Shown: in pieces, positions 41,948 through 50,826 of the stretch | Layout of the letters: every line of letters begins with the position of its first letter | Position numbering within the stretch: the stretch's first letter is position 1 | NCBI GenBank assembly: GCA_006546595.1 | Contig: VIAD01000003.1 | Location: 62,001-126,000, forward strand | DNA from: Moraxellaceae bacterium AER2_44_116 | GTDB lineage: Bacteria; Pseudomonadota; Gammaproteobacteria; Pseudomonadales; Moraxellaceae | Reading direction: 5' to 3' | DNA length: 64,000 nt | Translations under genes and position numbers: made by a program | The notes under the pieces: generated by a model | The model's input: the letters and a program-made list of their open reading frames with translations, nothing else | The model's database searches: none | What the model was told of the DNA's origin: nothing

Positions 41948-42313
41948 ATGAAAAACGATTATCCTGAGGCCAATGCTCGCCTTGCTGAAGTCGCAAAAAG
42001 TTGGGCAGAAGGTGAAGTCAGTCATGAAGCATGGCGCAAAGAGCGTCGAAGCATTATTACCGCGTTATTAACTAATCGCCGTGATTGGTTGTCTTCAGAA
42101 AGCCGAACGCTGCCACCTAAGAGAAGTAAACTCATCAACGCGACTTTGCCGAGCATTAAAGTACAGCCTCCGCTCGTCGTGGGTTCAGGCGGCCAAGCGA
42201 CGGGTTTGCTATTTACAGAAGAGATCACGGTTTCTAATGATGATGTGTTGTTGTTAGCACTGTTGTTGTTAGTTATGATAATGACAGCTATATTGTTATT
42301 GTATGTCATGTAG
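41948..42313 (+). CDS. Tail-anchored hypothetical protein coupled to the PP2C gene
   Basis: A 121-residue protein. The N-terminal part is charged and helical (EANARLAEVAKSWAEGEVSHEAWRKERRSIITALL); the middle is loop-like with a TGLLFTEE strand. The last 23 residues are a hydrophobic helix (LLLALLLLVMIMTAILLLYVM), so the protein is probably anchored by its tail with the rest cytoplasmic. It starts one base after the PP2C stop with a GGAGAGG ribosome binding site, so the two are translationally linked. I do not recognise the family. A phosphatase partner or membrane recruiter is a possibility from position only. Confidence 0.7.
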   Translation: MKNDYPEANARLAEVAKSWAEGEVSHEAWRKERRSIITALLTNRRDWLSSESRTLPPKRSKLINATLPSIKVQPPLVVGSGGQATGLLFTEEITVSNDDVLLLALLLLVMIMTAILLLYVM

Positions 42314-42430
42314 TTTCTATCTGAGATTTGATAGCGTTTGTCGGTATTTACGTCTGTTTGTTGGACAATTTGCTCGGTAACACGTTATGAGTTGTTCTAT
42401 GCTTGTCTTTAAATTGCATGGAACAAGACA

Positions 42431-43417
42431 ATGAGCCAATTCCAACCGACGAGTGTGCCTTCTAAATCCAGTGTTTTTACTAAAAGCACAAAAGTTGCGA
42501 CGCGTGTTATACATGGTCGTCGTCCACTGCTACGCGATTTACGTTTGGTGTTGACACACGTGGGCGAATTGCCGTGGTTATTGTTTCCGCTAAAGTCTGA
42601 ACCTGACGTTCATCCTGAGCTTCTTCCTACCAGTTATCCCAGTTATGTTGACTATTTGTCAGTGATGGCGCAAATGATTGTGCCAACAGAGCGCAAATCT
42701 ATTTCCTACGGCACACTGGCTGTTATTCCAACTGACTATGTTTGGCCGCAAGAAAAACGCCAAAGTAAATGGTTTTTTATTAACGGCATTTGTACGAGCC
42801 CTGCGATGGCTTTATTAGAGACGCGTGAAATGGCGGCGGCTTTTCAACGTCCCATCCACTTAATTCATACGCCAACGGCAGGGGTGGTTCGAGATTTATG
42901 GGGCGCAGTGACGGCAAGAACATTGCGTAAAGATGGCCGACTGTCTCGACCTTCGTTTAATATTATTAAAAATGCCTTACTCAGTCATGAGAAAGTGGTA
43001 CTGACGACATATTCTCAAGGCACGATTATTGCCAGTTATGTGGTACGGAAAATTTTGAAGGACCCCGTACTGCGTTTACATGCCCATAAATTAGAAGTGT
43101 ATTGTATTGGTGGTGCGGCAGATAGCTTGCATACGGATCGAGGTTTGAGTGCTGAGCATGGTCATAGCGTGCCGTATGTTGAACATTTTGCGAATGGCAA
43201 AGACTTTTTTGCCCGTGTTGGTGTATTAGCGCATTATCACGACACATCGGGTGCTATTTTTGTCATTCCCAATAAAAAAGGCCACATGCTAAACGATCAT
43301 TACATTAAAGGTATCGGTCGTGGTGATTATTGCGACCAACGTTCGCGCTTATATAAATACGCGAACGGTGGTGAAGCAGGAGTGCATGATTATATTCCGA
43401 CGGATAGACGGCGTTAA
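42431..43417 (+). CDS. Alpha/beta-hydrolase-like protein of unknown function
   Basis: A 328-residue soluble protein. A strand-loop WFFINGICTSPAMALLETREMAAAF and a later nucleophile-elbow-like VVLTTYSQGTIIASYVVRKIL (YSQGT, a GxSxG variant with Tyr for the first Gly) suggest an alpha/beta-hydrolase fold. A possible acid is in YCIGGAAD, and His residues occur in VEHFANGKDFFARVGVLAHYH. The sequence between 50 and 110 is not known to me. No signal peptide is present. It lies after the PP2C pair and ends convergently with a 4-bp overlap into the next gene. Catalytic activity is not certain. Confidence 0.6.
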   Translation: MSQFQPTSVPSKSSVFTKSTKVATRVIHGRRPLLRDLRLVLTHVGELPWLLFPLKSEPDVHPELLPTSYPSYVDYLSVMAQMIVPTERKSISYGTLAVIPTDYVWPQEKRQSKWFFINGICTSPAMALLETREMAAAFQRPIHLIHTPTAGVVRDLWGAVTARTLRKDGRLSRPSFNIIKNALLSHEKVVLTTYSQGTIIASYVVRKILKDPVLRLHAHKLEVYCIGGAADSLHTDRGLSAEHGHSVPYVEHFANGKDFFARVGVLAHYHDTSGAIFVIPNKKGHMLNDHYIKGIGRGDYCDQRSRLYKYANGGEAGVHDYIPTDRRR

Positions 43418-45468
43418 GATTTGGCTTGACTGCTATCTTCAGATTTTTCGCTAGTTGCTGTAGTGTTTGCGGCTGAAGGTGGCCAAAAGAAGTCTTTAGG
43501 ATGATGGCGCAAATGTTGCCCAAGCAAACAAAGTAGAGGCCACCATTGCGCAAAGCGCACGCCCCGTGCTTTTAGGGCCACAAATAAGGCCAAGCTAAAA
43601 CTCACCATTAAATTAGTGACACCAATCAAAAATATGCCCACAGCCGTGACTAAGTAAGTTTGCCACGGTAATTGGTGTTCAAAGGCGACAATCGCATAAG
43701 CAAAATTCGCCGCAGAAAAAGCAATATGTCGAATATCAATCGGCAATCCTAAAATAAAACCGATAGTCCCGATACTGCCAAGCATCAAGCCAAAATAAAA
43801 ATTCCCTGCTAAAGCACCTAAATTATTTTCAATATACTGTGTCAGCGTCAGTAAGCGCGACTCACCCAACAGTCGTATGAGCTTGGGGCGTTGACGTAAG
43901 CGTTCACCAATTCGGTGATAAACGGCTTTATTATCGTAATAACCCGAAATTAATCCCGCCAAAAACAAACATACGCCTGCAATGGCCGCGTGAAATAGAG
44001 CGAGACTGGTAAAGGGATTTAAGTCATGTAATAGCGAAGCCGCTTTTGTGGTGTTAATAATGTGCTTGTCATTAATGTTGTGCCAAGCCCAGCTGACAAT
44101 ATAAGCAATAGGAAAAGCGATAGAAATATTACCCATAATGGCAATAAACTGACTGCGAATGGTGTTGACCGTTAATTCAGACAAAGCCATCAAGTTTTGA
44201 GCTTTTTTATCATGTGCTTGTTCAATGGTTGCAGCCATATTGGCTGCTGTCATGGCGGGTTGTTTCGTGGCAACGGTAAAATGCAATAAATGAATGAGCA
44301 TAAAGCCGAATGAGTAATTTAGGCTATAAAAAAACGCTTGCCCAAAGGGGGCTAATTTAACGCTATGAGTCAGAATTTTTAATAACGCCATCAATGGAAT
44401 AATTAAACCCGCACCCATCGCCGACTTTAGCAATACTAAGAATCCTGCTTTATCCGTAGTGACGTAATGTTCACCCGTTTTACTGGCGTTATCGGTGATT
44501 TGCCGTGATAGAAGTTGAATATTTTGAGCGCATAATTTACGGACACTCAGTTTGGTATTTTCTGCTTCAACCAAGTCAATAATAAGTTGAAGAATATTGT
44601 CGCGCTGCAAGCTATAGCTTTCACTAATAATCAATAACAGTTTATGTAAACGGGCAATATGCTGTTCTAATCGTTGTAATAAATAGGTTAAGTCAATGGT
44701 GATGCCGTGAGTTTTGGCATTTTTTCGAATTTTTTCTACTATTTCCGAACATTGAGCTAATAACACACACAGATGTTGGTCATCTATGGCGGGACTTGTG
44801 CCCTCTAAAAAGCATTTATAGGCTTCAATAAAATCAGTAGCCTCACGGTTTTGTGCTAAAAATGGCGAGTCATAATCTTCAATTGTGGGGTGGTTGCCTA
44901 CTAATTCAGGCTCTAACCCCATTGCGGTAATGCGGTAAGAAATAACAAGAATGGCATCTAAAAGATCACGGATGCTTTTTTGTTGATGAACAACCAACTC
45001 AGGCGTGTGCTTTGTGGCAAATAATAAATCAAAACATTCTTGAAGATGTTGTGGTTCTAGCGATCTTAGCCAAAGATAATCATCTTGCTGGCTGAAAATT
45101 TGTCCGAATGCATCTTTTAGGTGAGTCTGGTTCACGGCTGGAGGAAGAAGTTTCCACGAAAGCCGTGAGCTAAAAGATTTAGCAAAACCTTCACTCGTCA
45201 AAATTCCCATGTCAGTATATAAGTGCACTTGCTTATAATGTGTCAATACAGTCAGTAGATATTTTTTTAACGCTTTAGCCCACACGCTGTTTTTGCTCAG
45301 TAAATGATTGAGTGCTAACAGTTTTTGATTGGCCTCAGCACTTGCTGTGGCTTGGCTTGGCCGAAGAAGAGCGATTAGTTGTTGTAAATAATTTAATTGG
45401 CAGAGCTTTGTCTCATTGATGAGTTCAGATAATAAACGTTCCATAAGGGAAAAGTCGTCAGTTAACAT
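43414..45468 (-). CDS. Gcr 'site-specific recombinase' family membrane protein
   Basis: A 684-residue protein of the family named after the gonococcal gcr gene. The N-terminal half is soluble and helical (LLSELINETKLCQLNYLQQLIALL...). The C-terminal half (from about 340) has several membrane helices, for example FLVLLKSAMGAGLIIPLMALLKIL, FLAGLISGYYDNKAVYHRIGERL and FYFGLMLGSIGTIGFILGLPIDIRHIAFSAANFAYAI, which is highly conserved in this family. The recombinase name is historical; with so many membrane helices a recombinase activity is doubtful. The likely location is the inner membrane. ATG 45468 is used; ATG 45444 is the alternative. Confidence 0.8.
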   Translation of the reverse strand: MLTDDFSLMERLLSELINETKLCQLNYLQQLIALLRPSQATASAEANQKLLALNHLLSKNSVWAKALKKYLLTVLTHYKQVHLYTDMGILTSEGFAKSFSSRLSWKLLPPAVNQTHLKDAFGQIFSQQDDYLWLRSLEPQHLQECFDLLFATKHTPELVVHQQKSIRDLLDAILVISYRITAMGLEPELVGNHPTIEDYDSPFLAQNREATDFIEAYKCFLEGTSPAIDDQHLCVLLAQCSEIVEKIRKNAKTHGITIDLTYLLQRLEQHIARLHKLLLIISESYSLQRDNILQLIIDLVEAENTKLSVRKLCAQNIQLLSRQITDNASKTGEHYVTTDKAGFLVLLKSAMGAGLIIPLMALLKILTHSVKLAPFGQAFFYSLNYSFGFMLIHLLHFTVATKQPAMTAANMAATIEQAHDKKAQNLMALSELTVNTIRSQFIAIMGNISIAFPIAYIVSWAWHNINDKHIINTTKAASLLHDLNPFTSLALFHAAIAGVCLFLAGLISGYYDNKAVYHRIGERLRQRPKLIRLLGESRLLTLTQYIENNLGALAGNFYFGLMLGSIGTIGFILGLPIDIRHIAFSAANFAYAIVAFEHQLPWQTYLVTAVGIFLIGVTNLMVSFSLALFVALKARGVRFAQWWPLLCLLGQHLRHHPKDFFWPPSAANTTATSEKSEDSSQAKS

Positions 45469-45656
45469 TGCAGGACAGCTTGTCTTGGAGTGCTATGCTT
45501 TGTCTGTACGGTCTATGTTGTCAAAACAACGTTATTTGTGGGCGTGTGTAAGAAAAGGTGCGCTAGTGTTGTTGTCAGTAAATAATGTTAGAAAAGAAAG
45601 TCAGCAGATTTTATACTTGTCTGCTGACATAACTAAGTACCTAAGCAGAAGTTTCA

Positions 45657-45719
45657 CCGTTTATGGTGAGCCTGTCGAACCATTTTCACAGAACACTTCG
45701 ACAGGCTCAGTGCGAACGG
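45657..45719 (-). repeat. 63-bp REP-like element, copy B
   Basis: The reverse complement of this stretch matches 10057-10119 with about four mismatches. It starts CCGTTTATGGTGAGCCTGTC and ends GACAGGCTCAGTGCGAACGG on the + strand. The region 45469-45751 between the Gcr gene and ispB holds this element and no gene. Confidence 0.8.
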
Positions 45720-45751
45720 AGGATATAAACAAAATTTTGTAGTAAGGCTTA

Positions 45752-46714
45752 TTAACTGACTCTATTCAACGCCAATTTAGCTAAGCCTTCCAAGGCTTCT
45801 TTATAGACCGAGTTGGGTAGGGGAGCAAGAGCAGCTACCGCTAAATCAGACTCTTCTACCGCACGTTGATGACAGTACTCTAATGCGCCTGTCTCTTGTA
45901 CCAAACAAATAATACGCTCTAAATGCTCCAAACCGCCTGTTTTAATGGCTTTGCGAATAATGTCCGCATCTTCAGTTGTGGCGACTTTCATCGCTTGAAT
46001 TAACGGTAGAGTTGGCTTTCCTTCGGCTAAGTCATCGCCCACATTTTTACCCATCACTTCCGCTGAACTGGTGTAGTCCATCACGTCATCAATAATTTGA
46101 AACGCAGCACCAAAATGCAAAGCATAGTTTTTCATTGCCTCACGAAATTGAGCATCACCCAATACGGCACCTGTTTCTGTCGCGGCTGCAAATAATTGAG
46201 CTGTTTTGCCGTAAATGACATCCATATAACGGCTTTCCGTGGTTTCAGGATCACGTTGATTAATCAGTTGCAATACTTCACCTTCGGCGATAATGCAGGT
46301 GCTATCTGACATAATCTCAGAAATGGCTTGGCTCTTGAGGCTAACAATTAATTGAAAGGCTCTGGAAATTAAAAAGTCACCCACCAATACTGCTGTTGCG
46401 TTATTCCATGCGGAGTTCACAGTTGCTCGGCCACGGCGTAAATCCGATTCATCAACCACATCATCATGTATTAATGTTGCCGTATGTAGCATCTCTATAA
46501 TAGCTGCAGCAGAAATATGTTGGTCGCCTTGGTAGCCTGTTGCGCGAGCGGCTAATAAACAGACTAATGGCCGTAAACGTTTGCCCCCACCCTCAACCAA
46601 ATAATTGCCAACTTGCATGATCAGCGGCACACGTGAATCTAAATGATGAATAATAAAATGGTCAACAGCCGCGAAGTCATCGGCAACTGTGGCTAGAATT
46701 TGTTGAAAGTTCAT
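45752..46714 (-). CDS. ispB: Octaprenyl/polyprenyl diphosphate synthase
   Basis: A 320-residue trans-prenyltransferase that makes the side chain of ubiquinone/menaquinone from FPP and IPP. The first Asp-rich motif is HDDVVDESDLRRGR (DDxxD), the second IIDDVMDYTSS. The basic start GGKRLRPLVCLLAA and YGKTAQLF match the family. The Ala and Ser before the first DDxxD (LHTATLIHDD) are small, allowing long products. ATG 46714 (MNFQQILATV) was chosen because the longer frame adds a hydrophobic stretch unlike the family. It is divergent from rplU, a conserved neighbourhood in gammaproteobacteria. Confidence 0.93.
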   Translation of the reverse strand: MNFQQILATVADDFAAVDHFIIHHLDSRVPLIMQVGNYLVEGGGKRLRPLVCLLAARATGYQGDQHISAAAIIEMLHTATLIHDDVVDESDLRRGRATVNSAWNNATAVLVGDFLISRAFQLIVSLKSQAISEIMSDSTCIIAEGEVLQLINQRDPETTESRYMDVIYGKTAQLFAAATETGAVLGDAQFREAMKNYALHFGAAFQIIDDVMDYTSSAEVMGKNVGDDLAEGKPTLPLIQAMKVATTEDADIIRKAIKTGGLEHLERIICLVQETGALEYCHQRAVEESDLAVAALAPLPNSVYKEALEGLAKLALNRVS

Positions 46715-46926
46715 ATTGATAGCCAAAATAATAAAAATTAAGTTCACTCAATAGTGCGTAATTATATGGTCATTGTTAGCAAGAGACGCTATTTACGTCT
46801 CTAGAGTGGCGCAGAATGACACAATAATAGGCGATTTTAGGTGAATACAGCCAATGCTAACAGTCTATTGACTTTACGACTACCATCTACACCCTAAACG
46901 AAACAAGGAATGGCGAAAATAGATGC

Positions 46927-46955
46927 TTGCACTTTGGGGACATTTTGCATACAAT
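46927..46955 (+). promoter_or_regulatory. Sigma-70 promoter of rplU-rpmA
   Basis: TTGCAC (46927-46932) and TACAAT (46950-46955) are separated by exactly 17 bp, followed by a GC-rich discriminator (CGCGCACC) as is usual for ribosomal protein genes under stringent control. It leaves a leader of about 60 bases before rplU. Confidence 0.7.
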
Positions 46956-47023
46956 CGCGCACCTTGCGAATTATCACCGTGGGCTTAAATTTATAAGCGT
47001 CACGGGCTACGGAGTCGGTGAGT

Positions 47024-47335
47024 ATGTACGCGGTTATAAAAAGTGGCGGCAAGCAACATCGTGTTGTGGAAGGCGAAAGACTCAAAGTAGAATTATTGAG
47101 TGCGGAGCCTGGCCAAATCATTACCCTTGAAGATATTTTGATGGTAGTTGATGGCGATAACATTCAAATTGGTACTCCAGTTGTTGCTGGAGCTACTGTT
47201 ACAGCAGAAGTGCTTAGTCATGGTCGTCATGACAAGATCCGCATTGTTAAAATGCGTCGTCGTAAGCACTATCGTAAACAACAAGGTCACCGTCAATGGT
47301 ACACCGAGTTGAAAATTACAGCTATTAGTGCTTAA
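47024..47335 (+). CDS. rplU: 50S ribosomal protein L21
   Basis: A 103-residue 50S subunit protein that binds 23S rRNA near L20. It starts MYAVIKSGGKQHRVVEGERLKVE and ends with the basic stretch RRRKHYRKQQGHRQWYTELKI, both family signatures. ATG 47024 was chosen over the GTG two codons upstream because GGTGAG supplies the ribosome binding site and MYAVI is the universal start. It is followed by rpmA 14 bp later. Confidence 0.97.
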   Translation: MYAVIKSGGKQHRVVEGERLKVELLSAEPGQIITLEDILMVVDGDNIQIGTPVVAGATVTAEVLSHGRHDKIRIVKMRRRKHYRKQQGHRQWYTELKITAISA

Positions 47336-47349
47336 TCGGGAGATTCCTC

Positions 47350-47610
47350 ATGGCACATAAAAAGGCGGGTGGTTCTACCCGCAACGGCCGCGACTCAGAA
47401 GCCAAACGACTGGGTGTAAAGATTTACGGAAGCCAAAAAATCATTGCTGGAAACATCATTGTTCGTCAGCGTGGCACACAGTTCTGGCCAGGTGAAAACG
47501 TAGGTATTGGTCGTGACCATACTTTGTTTGCTAAGGCGGATGGTGTGTTAAGATTTGTAACTAAAGGTCCATTCAACCGTCAATATGCTGTTGTTGATGT
47601 GGCTGCCTAA
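47350..47610 (+). CDS. rpmA: 50S ribosomal protein L27
   Basis: An 86-residue 50S protein whose N-terminal tail (AHKKAGGSTRNGRDSEAKRLGVK) reaches the peptidyl-transferase centre. The family motif VRQRGTQFWPGENVGIGRDHTLFA is intact. There is no Firmicutes-type cleaved extension. The ribosome binding site is CGGGAG. It is co-transcribed with rplU and terminated by the hairpin at 47627. Confidence 0.97.
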   Translation: MAHKKAGGSTRNGRDSEAKRLGVKIYGSQKIIAGNIIVRQRGTQFWPGENVGIGRDHTLFAKADGVLRFVTKGPFNRQYAVVDVAA

Positions 47611-47626
47611 GGTTAGTGATTTTAAG

Positions 47627-47650
47627 AAGCCCCGTTCATCGGGGCTTTTT
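47627..47650 (+). terminator. Terminator after rpmA
   Basis: AAGCCCCG pairs with CGGGGCTT around TTCAT, followed by TTTT. It separates rplU-rpmA from obgE. Confidence 0.85.
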
Positions 47651-47707
47651 ATTTGCTAAAAGATTATTATTTGTTGTTTGTATTGAAACCGAAATAGGCG
47701 AAGTATC

Positions 47708-48928
47708 ATGCGTTTTGTTGACGAAGCTATCATCCAAGTTGAAGCGGGTAACGGCGGGAATGGCTGCATGAGCTTTCGCCGAGAAAAATTTATTCCTTTT
47801 GGCGGACCAGACGGTGGTGATGGTGGTCGAGGTGGCAGTATTCTCATGGAGGCTGACCCTGATGCCAACACGTTGGTCGATTACCGCTATACCCGAAAAT
47901 TTAATGCTGAACGTGGCCGTGGTGGCCGTGGTGCTAACTGTAGTGGTAAAAGTGGTTCTGATATTATTTTAAAAGTTCCTGTAGGTACGACCGTTGTTGA
48001 TGAAGATACCAATGAAGTATTGGGGGATTTAGTTGAACCATATCAACAACTGTTGGTTGCCAAAGGTGGTCACGGTGGTTTAGGCAACATTCATTTTAAA
48101 AGCTCAACGAATCGTTCTCCACAAAAAACCACTTCTGGTCACGCGGGCGAAGCACGTAAATTACGCCTAGAACTCAAGGTGTTGGCAGACGTTGGTTTGT
48201 TGGGTTTGCCGAATGCGGGTAAATCAACCTTTATTCGTGCGGTATCTGCGGCTAAACCCAAAGTGGCAGATTATCCATTTACGACTTTAGTGCCTAATTT
48301 AGGCGTGGTCGATGTCGATAGACACCGCTCTTTTGTCATGGCGGATATTCCAGGTTTGATTGAAGGTGCATCTGAAGGCGCAGGCTTGGGCATTCGTTTT
48401 CTGAAACATTTGGCCCGTACACGCTTTTTGTTGCATATTGTTGATATAGCTCCTGTTGATGGTTCTGATCCAGTCGAGAATGTCCAAGCTATCGCTTTGG
48501 AATTAAAGCGGTTTTCTCCTGCATTGGCTGCCTTGCCTCGTTGGTTAGTATTAAATAAAATTGATCTCGTTATGCCTGAAGAGTGTGAAGCACTGTGCCA
48601 AGATATTATTGAACGTTTGGATTGGCAAGGCCCTGTGTTTCAAACATCAGGTTTAACACGCGAAGGTTCGATGTTAGTTTGTTATAAGCTAATGGAAGCT
48701 ATTGAGGCACAGCGTGCTTTAGAAGCTGAAAATCCAGAAGTCGCCGAAGCTGAAGCCGAAAAACGTCGTCATCTTGAAGCCGAAGCCCGTCATCAAATTC
48801 AAAACTTACGTGCCCAACAGCAAGCCTTGTATCGTGCGAAAAAAGAACAATCACTGTTGGGAGATGATGACGATGATGATTGGGACGATGGCGATGACGG
48901 CGAAATGGAAGTCATTTATCAGCGTTAA
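47708..48928 (+). CDS. obgE: GTPase ObgE/CgtA
   Basis: A 406-residue essential GTPase of 50S ribosome assembly and the stringent response. The glycine-rich Obg domain (1-158) has GGNGGNGCMSFRREKFIPFGGPDGGDGGRGG-type sequence. The G domain has G1 GLPNAGKST, G2 FTTLVPN, G3 DIPGLIEGA and G4 NKIDLV. The C-terminal tail is long, Glu/Ala-rich and then highly acidic (a DDDDDDWDDGDDGE-like run), a feature of gammaproteobacterial ObgE. The gene order rplU-rpmA-obgE is conserved. Confidence 0.96.
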   Translation: MRFVDEAIIQVEAGNGGNGCMSFRREKFIPFGGPDGGDGGRGGSILMEADPDANTLVDYRYTRKFNAERGRGGRGANCSGKSGSDIILKVPVGTTVVDEDTNEVLGDLVEPYQQLLVAKGGHGGLGNIHFKSSTNRSPQKTTSGHAGEARKLRLELKVLADVGLLGLPNAGKSTFIRAVSAAKPKVADYPFTTLVPNLGVVDVDRHRSFVMADIPGLIEGASEGAGLGIRFLKHLARTRFLLHIVDIAPVDGSDPVENVQAIALELKRFSPALAALPRWLVLNKIDLVMPEECEALCQDIIERLDWQGPVFQTSGLTREGSMLVCYKLMEAIEAQRALEAENPEVAEAEAEKRRHLEAEARHQIQNLRAQQQALYRAKKEQSLLGDDDDDDWDDGDDGEMEVIYQR

Positions 48929-48966
48929 TTAACTTCAGTAAATTTTTAGTGATAGTAAGTACAAAC

Positions 48967-50094
48967 ATGACTATTAATCATCGTGATAAGCTCAAGCAAG
49001 CACGTCGTTGGGTCGTAAAAATTGGATCAGCTTTATTGACCGCGAATGGTCAAGGCCTCGATCAACAAGCGATGCGCTCGTGGGTTGCACAAATGGCAGC
49101 TCTCACTCAGCAAGGCATTGAGCTGGTGTTGGTTTCATCGGGAGCAGTCGCTGAAGGAATGGTCAGAATGGGGCTGAATGGTCGCCCAGATTCTTTGCAT
49201 GATTTACAAGCCTGTGCTGCGATAGGGCAAATGGGTTTGGTACAAGCTTATGAGTCACATTTTCGTGAACATGGCTGCCAAACGGCACAAATTTTATTGA
49301 CTCATGAAGACCTTGCTGATCGGCAACGTTATCTAAATGCCCGTTCAACCTTAACAACATTAATTCAGTGGCGAGTTATTCCTGTTATTAATGAAAATGA
49401 TACCGTTGCTACCGATGAAATTCGTTTCGGTGATAATGACACGCTTGCCGCATTGGTGGCTAATTTAGTTGATGCAGAAGTATTAATTATTTTGACCGAT
49501 CAAGACGGGATGTTTGACCGTGATCCTCGGCATGATAGCAGTGCCACCTTATTACCCGAAGTACGGGCAATGGATGAAACCCTATTCGCTATGGCGGGAG
49601 GTGGTGGAGCCTTAGGTCGCGGTGGCATGATTACCAAAGTTCGAGCGGCGCGTTTTGCGGCGCGTTCTGGTTGTGCAACAGTTATTGCTAGCGGTCGTAG
49701 TGAAAATATTTTACAACGACTGGCTTTAGGTGAAACATTAGGGACATTACTTTTACCTGACGATGATCGCTTTACCGCACGTAAGCAATGGTTGGCATCG
49801 CATTTACAAACAGCGGGGCGAGTTGTCTTAGATGCAGGTGCCGTAAAAGCGATTATTGAGCAAGGGCGGAGTCTTTTGCCTGTTGGTATCAAATCTGTTG
49901 AAGGCAGTTTTGGTCGTGGCGAAGTCGTTGAATGTGTGGATGAAAATGGCAAACAAGTAGCACAGGGACTCGCTAATTATAATGCGGAAGAAGCAAGGCT
50001 TATTATAGGCCAGTCATCCGATAAAATTACATTGCTGCTAGGCTATATTAATGATGAAGAGTTTATACATCGTGACAATATGGCAATTGTCTAA
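48967..50094 (+). CDS. proB: Glutamate 5-kinase
   Basis: A 375-residue enzyme for the first step of proline synthesis, phosphorylating glutamate at the gamma carboxyl. The amino-acid-kinase domain shows WVVKIGSALLT, LVSSGAVAEGM, VIPVINENDTVATDEIRFGDND and GGMITKVRAARFAARSG. A C-terminal PUA domain (about 280-370, VVLDAGAVKAIIEQGRSLLPVGIKSVEG) is present, as in the long ProB form. ATG 48967 is preferred to an upstream ATA/ATT start. It follows obgE, as in Pseudomonas and Acinetobacter; proA is not here. Confidence 0.95.
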   Translation: MTINHRDKLKQARRWVVKIGSALLTANGQGLDQQAMRSWVAQMAALTQQGIELVLVSSGAVAEGMVRMGLNGRPDSLHDLQACAAIGQMGLVQAYESHFREHGCQTAQILLTHEDLADRQRYLNARSTLTTLIQWRVIPVINENDTVATDEIRFGDNDTLAALVANLVDAEVLIILTDQDGMFDRDPRHDSSATLLPEVRAMDETLFAMAGGGGALGRGGMITKVRAARFAARSGCATVIASGRSENILQRLALGETLGTLLLPDDDRFTARKQWLASHLQTAGRVVLDAGAVKAIIEQGRSLLPVGIKSVEGSFGRGEVVECVDENGKQVAQGLANYNAEEARLIIGQSSDKITLLLGYINDEEFIHRDNMAIV

Positions 50095-50206
50095 TGTCAA
50101 AACATTAATAAATTAATAATAGAATGTGTTGGTTAGAAAATGTATTTAAGGAGTTTTTCTGATAATCATATTTACGTAGTAAATGTAAATATGACTTGTG
50201 AAGAAG

Positions 50207-50283
50207 TGGCGCGCCCGGAGAGATTCGAACTCCCGACCCTCTGGTTCGTAGCCAGATACTCTATCCAACTGAGCTACGGGCGC
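50207..50283 (-). tRNA. tRNA-Arg (anticodon ACG)
   Basis: On the - strand the molecule starts GCGCCCGTAGCTCAGTTGG and ends with encoded CCA. The anticodon arm is CTGGCTACGAACCAG, anticodon ACG, whose A34 is normally deaminated to inosine to read CGU/CGC/CGA. The acceptor stem is GCGCCCG with CGGGCGC and the T loop is TTCGAAT. It lies downstream of tRNA-Ser in the same orientation, probably on the same transcript. Confidence 0.96.
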
Positions 50284-50385
50284 GCTGAGGTGGCGAACTA
50301 TACTGATGTTCGCCGTTTCTGTCAAGCTAACATTTAATTTTATTTTTTTGTTGTGAACGGTTACAAAATAAAATTAAAGTTAGTG

Positions 50386-50476
50386 TGGCGGAGAGTGAGG
50401 GATTCGAACCCTCGGTGAGCTTTTGGCCCACACTCACTTAGCAGGCGAGCACCTTCGGCCACTCGGTCAACTCTCC
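50386..50476 (-). tRNA. tRNA-Ser (anticodon GCT)
   Basis: On the - strand the molecule starts GGAGAGTTGACCGAGTGG and ends GCCA with encoded CCA. The anticodon arm is CTCGCCTGCTAAGTGAG, anticodon GCT, reading AGC/AGU. A long variable arm (TGTGGGCCAAAAGCTCA) marks it as class II. The T arm is GGGTTCGAATCCC. It heads a two-tRNA unit with tRNA-Arg. Confidence 0.96.
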
Positions 50477-50489
50477 ACACAGGGCGCAC

Positions 50490-50518
50490 ATAGTAGCACA
50501 AACTTAAACAAGTAAAAG
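50490..50518 (-). promoter_or_regulatory. Candidate promoter of the tRNA-Ser/tRNA-Arg unit
   Basis: On the - strand TACTAT (50495-50490) lies just upstream of the GC-rich GTGCGCCC discriminator, a stringent-type signature. The -35 (CTTTTA, 17 bp upstream) is weak. The position, 14 bp before the tRNA 5' end, fits a short leader. Confidence 0.45.
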
Positions 50519-50826
50519 GTTTTTTTTATCCGAGTGTCTAATAAGTAGGCGTTTGTTGCATGGAAATATAGTTGTAACGGAAAGCGGTTAAAATACCCGA
50601 CGAGCGCTTGGGATTGTTAAATAAATTGTGATATAAAGTTCGACAGTTTTTTGACGATCACTTTTATTAATATTTTGCAGTTATTTAAACTATAAATAAT
50701 CGCAAGGCGTGGCTTAAAGTGAGACGTAGTGCTAGAATCTTGTGCAATCCGTTAACCCTATCACAATTGGCGTTGGTGACGGTTTTTGTAAATGTTTATT
50801 TGACCATCTCTATTCGAGGGAAAAAT
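50519..50826. other. AT-rich leader region before the polysaccharide cassette, no gene
   Basis: About 300 bases with no supported gene. TTGACG at 50651 and TATAAA at 50691 are seen but do not pair at normal spacing, so no promoter is claimed. The open frame continuing upstream of ATG 50827 (to 50719) is not family-like. Confidence 0.5.

Noticed and set aside
43414..45468. Active site-specific recombinase
   Set aside because: The family name is historical; the protein has several membrane helices and no tyrosine or serine recombinase motif.
50651..50696. Sigma-70 promoter before the polysaccharide cassette (TTGACG, TATAAA)
   Set aside because: The spacing is far from 17 bp and no alternative pairing looked convincing; no sigma-54 GG-N10-GC element was found either.
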